From Nitrosomonas sp. PY1 (GTDB lineage: Bacteria > Pseudomonadota > Gammaproteobacteria > Burkholderiales > Nitrosomonadaceae), in the NCBI RefSeq assembly GCF_022836435.1, contig NZ_BQXC01000001.1:880121-944120 (forward strand): a stretch of 64,000 nt of DNA. Reading direction: 5' to 3'. The notes under the pieces are model-generated. The model was not told the DNA's origin, made no database searches, and saw only the letters and a program-made list of their open reading frames with translations. Positions 39,874-50,511 of this stretch are shown in pieces; within the stretch, counting starts at the first letter, position 1; the number at the start of each line of letters is the position of its first letter. The translations under genes were made by a program, and so were the position numbers.

Positions 39874-40878
39874 ATGCAAGGTAATGAATTACTAATACCT
39901 AAAATTATTGATGTTCAAAATATCTCTCCGGTACATGCTAAGATTGTTATGGAGCCGTTTGAACGAGGATATGGACATACTTTAGGTAATGCTTTACGTA
40001 GAATATTGTTGTCTTCGATGACGGGTTATGCACTAACGGAAATTAAAATTGCTGGCGTTGTTCATGAGTATTCTGCATTAGATGGCGTACAAGAAGATAT
40101 TGTTGATATTATTTTAAATATAAAAGGAATTGTTTTAAGATTGCATAATGAAACAGAAACAATTCTCAGCTTAAATAAATCTGGAAAGGGCTTAATAACA
40201 GCCGGAGATATTGAAGCCAACCACAATGTCGAGATTATCAATCCAGATCATGTAATAGCTCATCTTACTTCCAATGGAACACTGGATATTCAGATGAAGG
40301 TGGAAAGAGGTCATGGATATGTTCCGGCTGCTAATAGACGTAATAAAAATTCCGAGAAATCTATTGGGACAATTTTCTTGGATGCATCATTTAGCCCCAT
40401 TAAGCGAGTTAGTTATACGGTTGAAAGTGCGCGTGTTGAGCAAAGAACAGACTTGGATAAACTAATTATCGATTTAGAAACAAATGGTATTGTCGAACCG
40501 GAAGAAGCCATTAGAAATGCGGCTCGCGTTTTGGTGCAGCAATTGTCAGTTTTTGCAGACTTAGAAAGCACTCCAATCGCCAAAGAGCAACCACAAATAC
40601 CAAGAATTGATCCTATATTGTTGAGACCTGTTGATGATTTAGAACTTACTGTTCGTTCCGCTAATTGTTTGAAGGTTGAGAATATATATTATATAGGTGA
40701 TTTAATTCAGAGAACCGAAGCTGAGTTATTGCGTACGCCGAATTTAGGGAGAAAATCTCTAAATGAAATAAAGGAAGTATTGGCCGCAAGAGAGCTTACG
40801 TTGGGTATGAAACTAGATAATTGGCCACCGGCGAATTTAGATAATATTGCTAAGGAAGTGAATCATGCGCCACAATAA
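39874..40878 (+). CDS. rpoA: RNA polymerase alpha subunit
   Basis: The 334-residue protein has the N-terminal dimerisation/assembly domain (about 1-235; [21 protein letters not shown] at about 28-48) and the C-terminal DNA- and activator-binding domain (about 250-320; [30 protein letters not shown]). It is in the alpha operon, 47 nt after rpsD, and overlaps rplQ by 14 nt. Confidence 0.98.
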   Translation: MQGNELLIPKIIDVQNISPVHAKIVMEPFERGYGHTLGNALRRILLSSMTGYALTEIKIAGVVHEYSALDGVQEDIVDIILNIKGIVLRLHNETETILSLNKSGKGLITAGDIEANHNVEIINPDHVIAHLTSNGTLDIQMKVERGHGYVPAANRRNKNSEKSIGTIFLDASFSPIKRVSYTVESARVEQRTDLDKLIIDLETNGIVEPEEAIRNAARVLVQQLSVFADLESTPIAKEQPQIPRIDPILLRPVDDLELTVRSANCLKVENIYYIGDLIQRTEAELLRTPNLGRKSLNEIKEVLAARELTLGMKLDNWPPANLDNIAKEVNHAPQ

Positions 40879-41263
40879 CGCATTTAGAAAATTGAATCGC
40901 ACAAGCAGTCATCGGATTGCTATGTTGCGGAATATGTGTAATTCTTTATTACATCATGAGGTTATTTTTACAACTTTGCCAAAGGCTAAGGAGCTACGGC
41001 GATATGTTGAACCGATGATAACAATGGGTAAGAAACCATCTTTAGCAAATAGGCGGTTGGCTTTTAACCGTCTGAGAAGTCGCAAAAATGTTTCTAAACT
41101 ATTTGATCAATTAGGTCCGCGATATAATACTAGACCTGGTGGGTATTTACGCATACTTAAATGTGGTTTTAGAAAAGGCGATAATGCACCAATGGCTATG
41201 ATTGAACTTTTGGATAGAGCCATAGTGAATAGTGATGGAGCTTCATCAAGTATTACAAACTGA
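40865..41263 (+). CDS. rplQ: 50S ribosomal protein L17
   Basis: The 132-residue product starts [17 protein letters not shown] and has [16 protein letters not shown] (about 39-54) and [16 protein letters not shown] (about 82-97), as expected for L17. It is the last gene of the ribosomal block. No clear intrinsic terminator follows in the next 100 bp. Confidence 0.97.
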   Translation: MRHNNAFRKLNRTSSHRIAMLRNMCNSLLHHEVIFTTLPKAKELRRYVEPMITMGKKPSLANRRLAFNRLRSRKNVSKLFDQLGPRYNTRPGGYLRILKCGFRKGDNAPMAMIELLDRAIVNSDGASSSITN

Positions 41264-41369
41264 GTGTTTGTTGATAAATACTGACTCGTTAATTTAGTTA
41301 TGTTATAGATGTATCTTGAGTTTGGAATTTAGGCATATCATCGCATGATGTATAACAATCAATACCTTA

Positions 41370-42194
41370 TTGCAAAATAATATCACATTATTAAATTTAG
41401 AATCCCTAACCAAATATCTTTATCCTGAATCGAAACAGTTTATTTTACAGATTCTAGATAGCACTGATTCAACAAATTCATTTCTTATAAATTTGCTTAA
41501 GAATAAGCAAATATCGGATAGCACGGATTTTATATATGTTGTTGCTGCGGAATTGCAAACGAAAGGGCGGGGTAGAAATGGACATTCTTGGCGCAGTGGA
41601 TTTGGAGAAAGTTTAACTTTTTCTCTGAGTTGGCGTTTTAAAAAATATCCTGCATCTCAGTTATCTAGTTTGAGCCTGATTATTGGCATTGCCATTATTC
41701 GGGTTTTGAGACATTTTTCCATAGAAGGTGTTAGTCTCAAATGGCCTAATGATGTTCTAGTGAATCGTTCTAAGATAGCGGGAGTTTTGATTGAACTGCG
41801 AAGCGGTATCAGAAATTCATATCAAACTGTGATCGGTATTGGAATTAATTTTAACCTTTCCGAGAATACAAGGAATTGCATTGACTGTAATGTCACGGAT
41901 CTATTCGAAGTAACCGGTAAGTTACTTGATCGAAATTTAATACTTAGTGCGCTATTAGTCGAAATTAAAAAAACAATTTCTCATTTTGAGATGTTTGGCT
42001 TTTCTTATTTTAAAAATGAATGGATTAGCTATCATGCTTTTGAGGGGAAACATGTTTGTTTAAATATGCCAAACAATCAAATTGTTCAAGGTATTGTAGA
42101 TGGCGTTAATGATAACGGTGCAATTTGCTTATTAACTGATTCAGGTAGAAAAATGTTCGATGTTGGAGAAATTTCTTTACGTGATATAAATTAA
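41370..42194 (+). CDS. birA: Biotin-[acetyl-CoA-carboxylase] ligase without regulatory domain
   Basis: BirA activates biotin with ATP and attaches it to carboxylase carrier proteins. The 274-residue frame contains the catalytic GRGRNGHSW motif (about 67-75), KWPNDVLVNRSKIAGVLIE (about 128-146) and a C-terminal SH3-like domain, but no N-terminal winged-helix, so it is monofunctional and not the biotin repressor. The start is weak: TTG at 41370 with no ribosome site. An in-frame TGA at 41346 limits extension and no usable ATG exists before the catalytic core. It forms an operon with coaX, 2 nt downstream. Confidence 0.88.
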   Translation: MQNNITLLNLESLTKYLYPESKQFILQILDSTDSTNSFLINLLKNKQISDSTDFIYVVAAELQTKGRGRNGHSWRSGFGESLTFSLSWRFKKYPASQLSSLSLIIGIAIIRVLRHFSIEGVSLKWPNDVLVNRSKIAGVLIELRSGIRNSYQTVIGIGINFNLSENTRNCIDCNVTDLFEVTGKLLDRNLILSALLVEIKKTISHFEMFGFSYFKNEWISYHAFEGKHVCLNMPNNQIVQGIVDGVNDNGAICLLTDSGRKMFDVGEISLRDIN

Positions 42195-42196
42195 TA

Positions 42197-42964
42197 ATGG
42201 CTATTTTGGCAATTGATTCGGGTAATTCATATATAAAATGGGGCTTGTATGGGGCGAATCAATGGATAAAAAAAGGAAAGGTTCATCAAAGTGATGTCTC
42301 GTTATTAGCGATCCAATTTAAGCATTTATTTAAGCCGAAGCTAGTTGTAGCTTCTCACGTAGGAAGGGTATCAACACGCCATGAGATTGCAAACATCGTT
42401 GCATCGCTGTACGCACTAGAGCCAAATTGGATTGTGGCGCAAGAATATGGATTTGGAATCACAAATCACTACATTAACCCTATGCAACTCGGGTGTGATC
42501 GATGGTTAGCCTTAATTGCGGCATGGGAAAAGAATAACCGCCGTAGATGTCTCGTCGTTAATATTGGAACTGCGATGACTGTTGATGTATTAACAGATCA
42601 TGGTGAGTTTCTCGGTGGAATTATTACGCCAAGCGCCCACCTGATTTTTGAGAGTTTGCGTTTGAACACTCAACTGAATTATTCACAGAAAAGCAACTAC
42701 AACGATTTTCCATTGACTACAAATGAGGCAATTCATAGTGGTGCTATTTATTGCCTTGTAGGTGCAATAGAAAGAATGCAGCAATTATTCGTCGATAAAT
42801 TTAATTGTTCGATGATCGATTGTGTGATTAGTGGGGGTGGAGCTTCAATATTACTTCCATTTATAAAACTGCCAATAGTATTTGTCGATGAGTTAGTGCT
42901 TGAAGGTTTGGTCATCATCGGGAATAGTGATCAAATTGATTCTTGTTCTAGTAACTCTGAGTGA
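42197..42964 (+). CDS. coaX: Type III pantothenate kinase
   Basis: CoaX phosphorylates pantothenate in the first step of coenzyme A synthesis. The 255-residue protein has the ASKHA-fold motifs [10 protein letters not shown] (7-16), PMQLGCDRW (about 94-102), [10 protein letters not shown] (about 117-126) and a Gly-rich SGGGAS near 214. Placement after birA is common in betaproteobacteria. The stop overlaps the possible GTG start of engB. Confidence 0.93.
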   Translation: MAILAIDSGNSYIKWGLYGANQWIKKGKVHQSDVSLLAIQFKHLFKPKLVVASHVGRVSTRHEIANIVASLYALEPNWIVAQEYGFGITNHYINPMQLGCDRWLALIAAWEKNNRRRCLVVNIGTAMTVDVLTDHGEFLGGIITPSAHLIFESLRLNTQLNYSQKSNYNDFPLTTNEAIHSGAIYCLVGAIERMQQLFVDKFNCSMIDCVISGGGASILLPFIKLPIVFVDELVLEGLVIIGNSDQIDSCSSNSE

Positions 42965-42975
42965 CCTTTCTTGCT

Positions 42976-43644
42976 ATGAATTCTTCATTCCATCATGTTA
43001 GTTTCTACAAATCGGTTGCCGACATGCAAGATCTTCCTTCGAATTCTAAAGTTGAAGTTGCGTTTGCTGGGCGATCAAATGCTGGGAAATCAAGTGTTAT
43101 TAACACACTGACAAATAGGAATCGACTTGCTTATGTGAGCAAGAAGCCTGGACGAACACAACTTATTAATTTTTTTAAAGTTACTACTGAATGTGAAGAG
43201 AAATTTCTTGTTGATTTACCGGGTTATGGATATGCTGAGGTTCCTCAAGCGGTTCGCGAAAAGTGGTGTAGTTTGTTGAACAATTATTTGCAGCGGAGAG
43301 AATCGCTTCAAGGATTAGTATTAATTATGGATGTGCGGCATCCATTGAAGTCGCTTGATATGGAAATGTTGGACTGGTTCTTGCCAACAGGTAAACCAAT
43401 TCACATCTTACTTACTAAAGCGGATAAGCTTAGTAAGTTACGTGCAAATGAAACCTTGAAAGAAGTAAAATCATTTTTTCAGAATAGTATTTATTCTCGG
43501 TGTAGCGTTCAATTGTTTTCTAGCACTATACCTTTAGGCGTTGAAGATGTATATGAGATTCTTGATAGATGGTTTTCTTTTGAAGGGAGTAGCAAAATTA
43601 CCAATGGTCACATCATCAATAATGAAGATAATGCGCCCCTTTAG
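42976..43644 (+). CDS. engB: Ribosome-biogenesis GTP-binding protein EngB (YsxC/YihA)
   Basis: EngB is a small GTPase needed for 50S assembly. Motifs are GRSNAGKSS (P-loop, about 33-41), KKPGRTQ (switch I), DLPGYGYA (about 79-86) and TKADKL (about 149-154). The ATG at 42976 gives 222 residues; a GTG at 42961 overlapping the coaX stop (GTGA) would add five residues and could be used by translational coupling. Neither has a good Shine-Dalgarno site. Confidence 0.92.
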   Translation: MNSSFHHVSFYKSVADMQDLPSNSKVEVAFAGRSNAGKSSVINTLTNRNRLAYVSKKPGRTQLINFFKVTTECEEKFLVDLPGYGYAEVPQAVREKWCSLLNNYLQRRESLQGLVLIMDVRHPLKSLDMEMLDWFLPTGKPIHILLTKADKLSKLRANETLKEVKSFFQNSIYSRCSVQLFSSTIPLGVEDVYEILDRWFSFEGSSKITNGHIINNEDNAPL

Positions 43645-43732
43645 CGATTTAAAAAATTAAAGCTTATTTTTTACTTTACCCGTATTCTTATCCTTGAAGG
43701 GATAAATAAAATCAGTGAAAGATATGCGGTAT

Positions 43733-43772
43733 AAAAATAAAAAAATCCCCAACCAAGGGGAGGAGGTTGGGG
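43733..43772 (-). terminator. Intrinsic terminator of the candidate small RNA
   Basis: An 8-bp perfect GC-rich stem (43765-43772 with 43747-43754), a 10-nt C-rich loop and then, on the minus strand, A-T7-A-T5. This is the clearest rho-independent terminator in the window. It points toward engB and could also block antisense reading into that gene. Confidence 0.85.
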
Positions 43773-43838
43773 AAATTGCCTTACGCAAAGAATAGAGCAC
43801 TCGTCTTAGGGAGGAAAGAACGAGCACTGAATTATTGT
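43733..43838 (-). ncRNA. Candidate small RNA with anti-Shine-Dalgarno hairpin loops
   Basis: In the engB-hemB gap the minus strand can make an RNA of about 105 nt. Hairpin 1: AGUGCUCGU (43828-43820) pairs with ACGAGUGCU (43804-43796), nine pairs including two G-U, around the loop UCUUUCCUCCCUAAG. A small TTGC/GCAA-type hairpin follows (43788-43776). Hairpin 2: CCCCAACC (43772-43765) pairs with GGUUGGGG (43754-43747) around UCCUCCCCUU, then a U-rich tract, which is an intrinsic terminator. Both main loops are complementary to Shine-Dalgarno sequences. The G-U pairs (A-C mismatches on the other strand) and the U-tract both indicate the minus strand. The layout resembles CcsR/cuckoo-type and betaproteobacterial toxic small RNAs, which carry CUCCUCCC loops. 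Expression is not shown. Confidence 0.7.
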
Positions 43839-43845
43839 TTCATCT

Positions 43846-43875
43846 ATATGAGAAATGATTCATCGATAAGTTCAA
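43846..43875 (-). promoter_or_regulatory. Possible promoter of the candidate small RNA
   Basis: On the minus strand TTGAAC (43875-43870) is followed after 18 bp by TCATAT (43851-43846), which would start RNA about 8 nt later near 43838. The -10 is only fair; a stress sigma factor is also possible, since related RNAs are often stress-induced. Confidence 0.4.
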
Positions 43876-44036
43876 AAATATTCGATAAAATTTTATGGTA
43901 GTTTGTGAATACAGATAAGCCACGTAAGAAGGATGAATAACTTGGTGCTACTAAAGTAGATTGGGCAAGTTTTAGTGCAACTGAAAATCACCTAAATATA
44001 GTATATAGTCACTCGATTAAACTGTTTCTTAATTAA

Positions 44037-45065
<1,029 letters not shown>

Positions 45066-45140
45066 ACTAAACTGCTAATTTAGAAGATCTATTACTAGTT
45101 TTCCTGCTTTCAGGAGCATAGAAAGGATGTAATTGTAATA

Positions 45141-47480
45141 CTAGAAGAGCTGGTCTCTGACATCTTTTTCTTCACGAACTCCAGGATTAGGTGCATATTC
45201 GATAGGAGGAGGTTCGTATACGGGAGGCAGTTGTTCGCTGAAGAAGTATTCAGTCATATTTCCACTAGAATCTCTGAATCCAGTTCCAGAGTTTATTTTG
45301 GTTGCGGTGATACCGTTAGGTATTTTATACTCGGCTATGGGCGTATCTTTCATAACAGGTTTCATATAATCCATCCAAATAGGCAGTGCAACACGCCCTC
45401 CAGTTTCATTGCTACCCAGTGATTTTGGCTCGTCGTATCCCATCCAAGATATAGTTACCAAATTTTTCTGATAACCACAAAACCAAGCGTCGATATAGTT
45501 ACTGGTAGTGCCTGTTTTTCCAGCTAAGTCGGTACGCCCTAACTGCTTAGCCTTAACAGCAGTACCAAAATTAATGACATCTTGCATCATGTTGGTCATA
45601 ATAAAAGCGTTACGCGGATCAATTACTCGTTTTGCGCCATTTGAAGTACTTACTGGTTGGAATTGCTCTAGGATATTACCTTTTTCATCTTCAATTTTTT
45701 TAATGAAGTAAGGTGCAATACGATATCCGCCATTTGCGAATACTGAGTATCCGACGGCCATTTGCATCGGAGTAACTGACCCGGAACCCAGTGCCATAGG
45801 CAGATAAGCAGGGTGACGATCAGCATCAAAGCCGAATCGAGAAATGTAGTCTTGTGCATAATGTACCCCAATTGCTTGCAAAATTCGTATGGACACGAGA
45901 TTTTTAGATTTTACTAGGGCTGTGCGCATGCGAATAGGACCGGCATATTTTCCATCAAAATTTTTTGGTTCCCATAATTGGCTGCCAGTTTGATTTGCAT
46001 TGAATGAGAGTGGACCGTCATTGATGATAGTAGCCGAGGTAAAACCTTTCTCAAGTGCTGCAGAATAAATGAAAGGCTTAAAGCTCGAGCCCGGTTGTCG
46101 CCAAGCTTGCGTCACATGATTAAATTTATTCTTTTGAAAATCAAATCCACCAACTAAAGCACGAATGGCGCCGTCATTAGGATCTAATGAAACAATTGCA
46201 GCTTCTACTGCTGGGAGCTGAACAATATGCCAGATATCATTATTTAGATCTTTTTGGATACGAATGAGTGCACCAGGACTGAGATATTTCTTTCCCTGCT
46301 CTTTTTTGTTAGTCGGTAGATATTTTTGTGCAAACTTAAGCCCATCTCCTTTTATTTCAATAATTTCCCCACCCTTTCGGTAAACTTGTATAGCATTCTG
46401 TTTAACAGATAGCACAACTGCTGGATAAATCATGTCGTTCTCAGTGATGTCATCCAATGCTTCATCGAGTGTTTTTTCCTGATTACTGCCGTGCTTCAAT
46501 AAATCAATATATCCTTCAGGACCACGATATCCATGTCTTCGATCATATTCAATCAAATTTTTTCTTAAAGCATAATAAGCTGCGTTCTGATCCTGTTGGC
46601 GGATCGTGGTATAAACGCGAATTCCTTTACTATAAGCATCTTCTTGGAAGCGATCATAGATCACTTGACGTACCATTTCTGCTACATAATCGGCAGGTGT
46701 TGCAAAAACTAGGGATTGTTTTTTTACGACGATGGGCTGTGCTTCTAAGGTACTCAGTTCTTCGCGTGAAATAAGCTTTAATTTATGCAAGCGACCTAAA
46801 ACATATAGCTGTCGACTTTTTGCGCGCTTTGGATTGCTAATCGGATTATAGGTAGAAGGCGCCTTAGGCAATCCAGCCAGAACAGCAGCTTCAGCAATGT
46901 CAATTTCCTCCAGTGGTTTACCAAAATAAGTTTGTGCTGCCGCAGAGAACCCATAGCTGCGCTGTCCAAGGTAAATTTGATTGATATACAACTCTAAAAT
47001 TTTATCTTTACTGAGATTTTGTTCAATCTTAAACGCCAGCAGCATTTCATTCAATTTGCGAGTGAATGTTTTATCTCGAGTTAAAAAAAAGTTCCGGGCC
47101 ACTTGCATGGTTATTGTACTTGCACCTTGCTGTACGCTGCCGGCTGAGAAGTTTGAATAAGCTGCGCGTAAGACGCCAATATAGTCTATTCCACCATGTT
47201 CATAAAAACGATCATCTTCTGCAGCAAGGATGGCTTGTTTTAAATGTGTTGGCACTTTGGAAATGGCAACTACATTTCTGCGTTCTACGCCAAACTCTCC
47301 AATTAATAATTCTTCATCGCTATAGATCCGTAATGGGATTTTAGGGCGATAGTCGGTTAGTGTTTCTAATGAAGGAAGGTTTGAATAGATCACCAAGGCC
47401 GCAAATCCAGCGAGGAGCAAGCCAGCTAGACCTAATCCAAGGAATGTATAAAACAAATAAGACAGCCAGCGAGCAAACAT
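45141..47480 (-). CDS. mrcA: Penicillin-binding protein 1A (bifunctional)
   Basis: A class A PBP that polymerises and crosslinks peptidoglycan. Of its 779 residues, an N-terminal transmembrane helix (about 8-32) anchors it; the GT51 glycosyltransferase domain has the catalytic Glu88 (AAEDDRFYEHGG) and QGASTITMQVARN; an OB-like insert follows (about 315-420); the transpeptidase has SSFK near 464, SKN near 523 and KTGTT near 653. It is read divergently from pilM, an arrangement common in beta- and gammaproteobacteria. Confidence 0.96.
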   Translation of the reverse strand: MFARWLSYLFYTFLGLGLAGLLLAGFAALVIYSNLPSLETLTDYRPKIPLRIYSDEELLIGEFGVERRNVVAISKVPTHLKQAILAAEDDRFYEHGGIDYIGVLRAAYSNFSAGSVQQGASTITMQVARNFFLTRDKTFTRKLNEMLLAFKIEQNLSKDKILELYINQIYLGQRSYGFSAAAQTYFGKPLEEIDIAEAAVLAGLPKAPSTYNPISNPKRAKSRQLYVLGRLHKLKLISREELSTLEAQPIVVKKQSLVFATPADYVAEMVRQVIYDRFQEDAYSKGIRVYTTIRQQDQNAAYYALRKNLIEYDRRHGYRGPEGYIDLLKHGSNQEKTLDEALDDITENDMIYPAVVLSVKQNAIQVYRKGGEIIEIKGDGLKFAQKYLPTNKKEQGKKYLSPGALIRIQKDLNNDIWHIVQLPAVEAAIVSLDPNDGAIRALVGGFDFQKNKFNHVTQAWRQPGSSFKPFIYSAALEKGFTSATIINDGPLSFNANQTGSQLWEPKNFDGKYAGPIRMRTALVKSKNLVSIRILQAIGVHYAQDYISRFGFDADRHPAYLPMALGSGSVTPMQMAVGYSVFANGGYRIAPYFIKKIEDEKGNILEQFQPVSTSNGAKRVIDPRNAFIMTNMMQDVINFGTAVKAKQLGRTDLAGKTGTTSNYIDAWFCGYQKNLVTISWMGYDEPKSLGSNETGGRVALPIWMDYMKPVMKDTPIAEYKIPNGITATKINSGTGFRDSSGNMTEYFFSEQLPPVYEPPPIEYAPNPGVREEKDVRDQLF

Positions 47481-47613
47481 GAGTATGAGCTTATTGAAAA
47501 ATGCAATGAGTAATATGAATAGTTAGGGGGGTAATGTGTCGTTTTTCTTTGAATGAAAGTTCTATTGATTATGACAAAATTTTAATTGTGCTATCACTAA
47601 CTGAAGAGACTTT

Positions 47614-48741
47614 ATGAGTATCGCTTCTAATATGTCAACATTCAAGGAAAATTTTTCAATTAATTTAGATTTTTTGAAAAGTAAATCACCTTCTTTGATT
47701 GGTATCGATATTAGTTCATCCTCAGTGAAAATGGTTGAGTTATCTCATGCTGGCAAAGGCAATCAATTATATCGCATGGAGCGCTATGTTATTGAGGCAA
47801 TGCCTCCAGATGCGGTGACCGAAGGCAGTATTGCTAACATGGAAGCCGTTAGCGAATGTTTGCAAAGAGGCTGGCGTAGGATGGGTACAAGGTTAAAAAA
47901 TGTTTCCCTGGCTTTACCCATTACCGATGTCATTACTAAAAGAATTAATGTTCCGGCTGGGCAGCGGGAAGATGATTTAGTGTTTCAAGTTGAAAATGAA
48001 GCTAGCCAATATATTCCTTTTTCTTTGGATGAGGTTGATCTGGATTTTCAAGTGGTCGGTCCTGTTGCTGAAAATTCAGAAGAGGTGGAGGTATTGATTG
48101 CAGCGTCACGTAAAGAAAAAGTTGAAGATCGCGTTGCCGTAGCATTATCCGCAGGACTCAAAACGCTTGTGATGGATATCGAACCCTATGCGGCACAGTC
48201 AGCTTTTGAGCTGGCTTTAAGTCAATTGCCCGATGGCGGAAAGAATCAGATCATTGCGTTAGTTGATATTGGTTCTACAACCATCAAAATGAATGTGTTT
48301 CATAATAGTGAATCGGTTTATACCCGTGATCAACCATTTGGCGGCAATCAACTCACTCAGGAAATTTCTAATCAATTTAATCTTCCGCTGGAAGAGGCCG
48401 AACTCGCTAAGCGTAACGGCAATTTGCCTGAAAGTTACAAAACGGATGTCTTGCAACCGTTCTGTGAAACGCTGGCGATCGAAATCATGCGAGCTATTCA
48501 GTTTTTTTATACATCGACCCAATATACTGAAATTAATTATATTTTTATTGCAGGGGGTTGTGCTGGTATCGCCGAGCTTAACGAAATTATAGCATCGAGA
48601 ACACAAATCAGTACTTTTACAGTGAATCCTTTTGCTAACATGGAGTTATCGAACCGCATCATTCCTCGCCAACTTAACCAAGATGCACCTGCCTTATTGA
48701 TTGCGTGTGGTTTGGCACTTCGTAGCTTTGATCCATCATGA
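47614..48741 (+). CDS. pilM: Type IV pilus assembly protein PilM
   Basis: PilM is a cytoplasmic actin-like ATPase-fold protein that binds the PilN N-terminus. The 375-residue product has the conserved LIGIDISSSSVKMVEL (about 27-42), a VDIGSTTIKMNVF phosphate motif near 219 and a Gly-rich FIAGGCAG near 312. It is first in pilMNOPQ and overlaps pilN by 4 nt. Confidence 0.95.
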   Translation: MSIASNMSTFKENFSINLDFLKSKSPSLIGIDISSSSVKMVELSHAGKGNQLYRMERYVIEAMPPDAVTEGSIANMEAVSECLQRGWRRMGTRLKNVSLALPITDVITKRINVPAGQREDDLVFQVENEASQYIPFSLDEVDLDFQVVGPVAENSEEVEVLIAASRKEKVEDRVAVALSAGLKTLVMDIEPYAAQSAFELALSQLPDGGKNQIIALVDIGSTTIKMNVFHNSESVYTRDQPFGGNQLTQEISNQFNLPLEEAELAKRNGNLPESYKTDVLQPFCETLAIEIMRAIQFFYTSTQYTEINYIFIAGGCAGIAELNEIIASRTQISTFTVNPFANMELSNRIIPRQLNQDAPALLIACGLALRSFDPS

Positions 48742-49313
48742 TACGCATTAATTTACTCCCGCATCGTGAGATAAAACGCAAAGCGCGTCAGCAACAGATC
48801 GCCATTTTAGCTGGTGTTGCCTCCTTCTTGGGGGTTTTAGTGGTTTGGGGAGGATCCTCGATAAACTCCGATAGCATTGATTATCAAAAACGCCGCAATC
48901 AATTTTTAATTGATCAAACTGCTATTTTGGATAAACAGATCGCTGAAATCAAAGATATAAAAGCCCGTACACAAGAGCTGTTGGCACGTAAACAAATCGT
49001 TGAAACATTACAAAATAGCCGATCAGATGCAGTGCATTTGCTCGATCAAGTCGCAAGGCTTTTGCCAGATGGGGTATATCTGCGCAGCATCAAACAAGTT
49101 GGTAACGATATTAGTCTGGTTGGGCATGCGCAGTCCAATGCGTGGATTTCTACTCTGATGCGTAATCTCGAATCTTCTCCTCATCTCGAATCTGCATTGC
49201 TAGTGGAAATCAAGGCAATTAGTGTCAATAACGCACGGCAAAATGAGTTTAATATGAAAGTTAAATATAAACAAACAGATACCGAAGAGACTGAAGAGCA
49301 ATCAGTGAATTGA
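48738..49313 (+). CDS. pilN: Type IV pilus assembly protein PilN
   Basis: PilN is an inner-membrane protein that links PilM to PilO. The N-terminus MIRINLLPHRE is the PilM-binding signature; a transmembrane helix follows (about 22-42), then a coiled coil (about 55-95) and a ferredoxin-like periplasmic domain. The 191-residue length is typical. The start is inside the pilM stop. Confidence 0.95.
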   Translation: MIRINLLPHREIKRKARQQQIAILAGVASFLGVLVVWGGSSINSDSIDYQKRRNQFLIDQTAILDKQIAEIKDIKARTQELLARKQIVETLQNSRSDAVHLLDQVARLLPDGVYLRSIKQVGNDISLVGHAQSNAWISTLMRNLESSPHLESALLVEIKAISVNNARQNEFNMKVKYKQTDTEETEEQSVN

Positions 49314-49358
49314 GTGAGCTTACTTAATTCTGTAATTTAATTAAGGATACTGAAGAAC

Positions 49359-49970
49359 ATGGATTTAATGGTCGAGTTGCAACAGCTTGATATCAATAAA
49401 GCCGGAGATTGGCCTATTCTGTTCAAGGTAATTGCGCTGCTTATACTTTTCATTGGAATTGTGATCGGTGGGTATTTCTATGTCTGGAGTGATCAAATAC
49501 AAGTGTTAGAAAGTGCCGAAGCTGAAGAAGAGACATTAAAAACGACTTATCTAGCCAAAAAGCATAGTGTCATTAACTTGCCTGCCTTGCGACAACAATT
49601 GCAAGATATCGAGCAGTCACTGAGTACCTTGTTGCGACAATTACCGGATAAATCGGAGATGGAAGGCTTGTTAGTCGATATCAATCAAGCTGGGCTCGGT
49701 CGTGGACTGCAATTTGAGCTGTTTAAGCCAGCAGAGAAAGAATCCATCAATGCATTCTACGCGGAACTTCCAATCGCGGTCAAAGTAATCGGGGAATATC
49801 ATGATATCGGAGCCTTTGCCAGCGACGTTGCAAAATTGCCACGTATTGTAACGATTAATGATATCAATATCGTTCCTGGGAATGATGGAAAGTTGATATT
49901 AGATGCTATTGCCAAGACTTTTCGATACTTGGATGAGGAAGAGATAGCAAAACAATCCTTAGGAAAGTGA
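49359..49970 (+). CDS. pilO: Type IV pilus assembly protein PilO
   Basis: PilO pairs with PilN in the inner-membrane alignment complex. The 203-residue protein has a short cytoplasmic part, a transmembrane helix (about 23-44), a coiled coil (about 50-90) and a periplasmic ferredoxin-like domain (about 95-190; RGLQFELFKPA and FYAELPIAVKVIGEYHDIGAFASDVA are typical). It precedes pilP by 3 nt. Confidence 0.94.
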   Translation: MDLMVELQQLDINKAGDWPILFKVIALLILFIGIVIGGYFYVWSDQIQVLESAEAEEETLKTTYLAKKHSVINLPALRQQLQDIEQSLSTLLRQLPDKSEMEGLLVDINQAGLGRGLQFELFKPAEKESINAFYAELPIAVKVIGEYHDIGAFASDVAKLPRIVTINDINIVPGNDGKLILDAIAKTFRYLDEEEIAKQSLGK

Positions 49971-49973
49971 ATT

Positions 49974-50489
49974 ATGATGCGTACTGTGCTTCTACTATTA
50001 CTGTTTATTATTGTGACGATGATGACAGCATGTAGTTCGACCGATTATAGTGATCTTGAATCATTTGTGAATGATTCTTCACAGGGTTTGCAAGGAAAGA
50101 TTGATCCACTGCCCGAAGTGAAATTACCTAAATCTTTTACTTACCAAGCCTTCGATATTTCCGATCCATTTGTACCTCGCGCAAATGGTCAAGCACAAAA
50201 TGCTTCAAATGGGATCAGTCCCGATCTCAATCGGCAAAAAGAAATTTTAGAATCTTATCCGCTCGAAAGCTTATCTTTGGTTGGCTCTTTACAGCAAGAT
50301 AACATGGTTTTTGCCTTAATTAAATCACCTGATGGAATTTTACATCGCGTCAAGAAAGGTAATCACTTAGGACATAATTTTGGAAAGATAGAGGCTATTT
50401 CAGAAATGGAAGTTAGTTTGAAGGAAATTGTGCAGAACGGTACGACTGAGTGGGTTGAGAAACAAAGCGCCCTTATATTGAAAAACTAA
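49974..50489 (+). CDS. pilP: Type IV pilus assembly lipoprotein PilP
   Basis: PilP joins the PilN/PilO complex to the PilQ secretin. The 171-residue precursor has a lipoprotein signal with lipobox MTAC (Cys20) and the PilP domain with DPFVPR (about 63-68) and a beta-sandwich around LESLSLVGSLQQDNMVFALIK (about 95-117). It is fourth in the operon. Confidence 0.94.
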   Translation: MMRTVLLLLLFIIVTMMTACSSTDYSDLESFVNDSSQGLQGKIDPLPEVKLPKSFTYQAFDISDPFVPRANGQAQNASNGISPDLNRQKEILESYPLESLSLVGSLQQDNMVFALIKSPDGILHRVKKGNHLGHNFGKIEAISEMEVSLKEIVQNGTTEWVEKQSALILKN

Positions 50490-50511
50490 ATTTTATGTTT
50501 CATTTCGAGCG

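Noticed and set aside
43733-43838. Reading of the engB-hemB hairpins on the plus strand as a CsrA-sequestering RNA (loops with AGGGA/GGGGAGGA)
   Set aside because: The plus strand lacks a U-tract after the hairpins and two stem pairs become A-C mismatches; the minus strand explains both.
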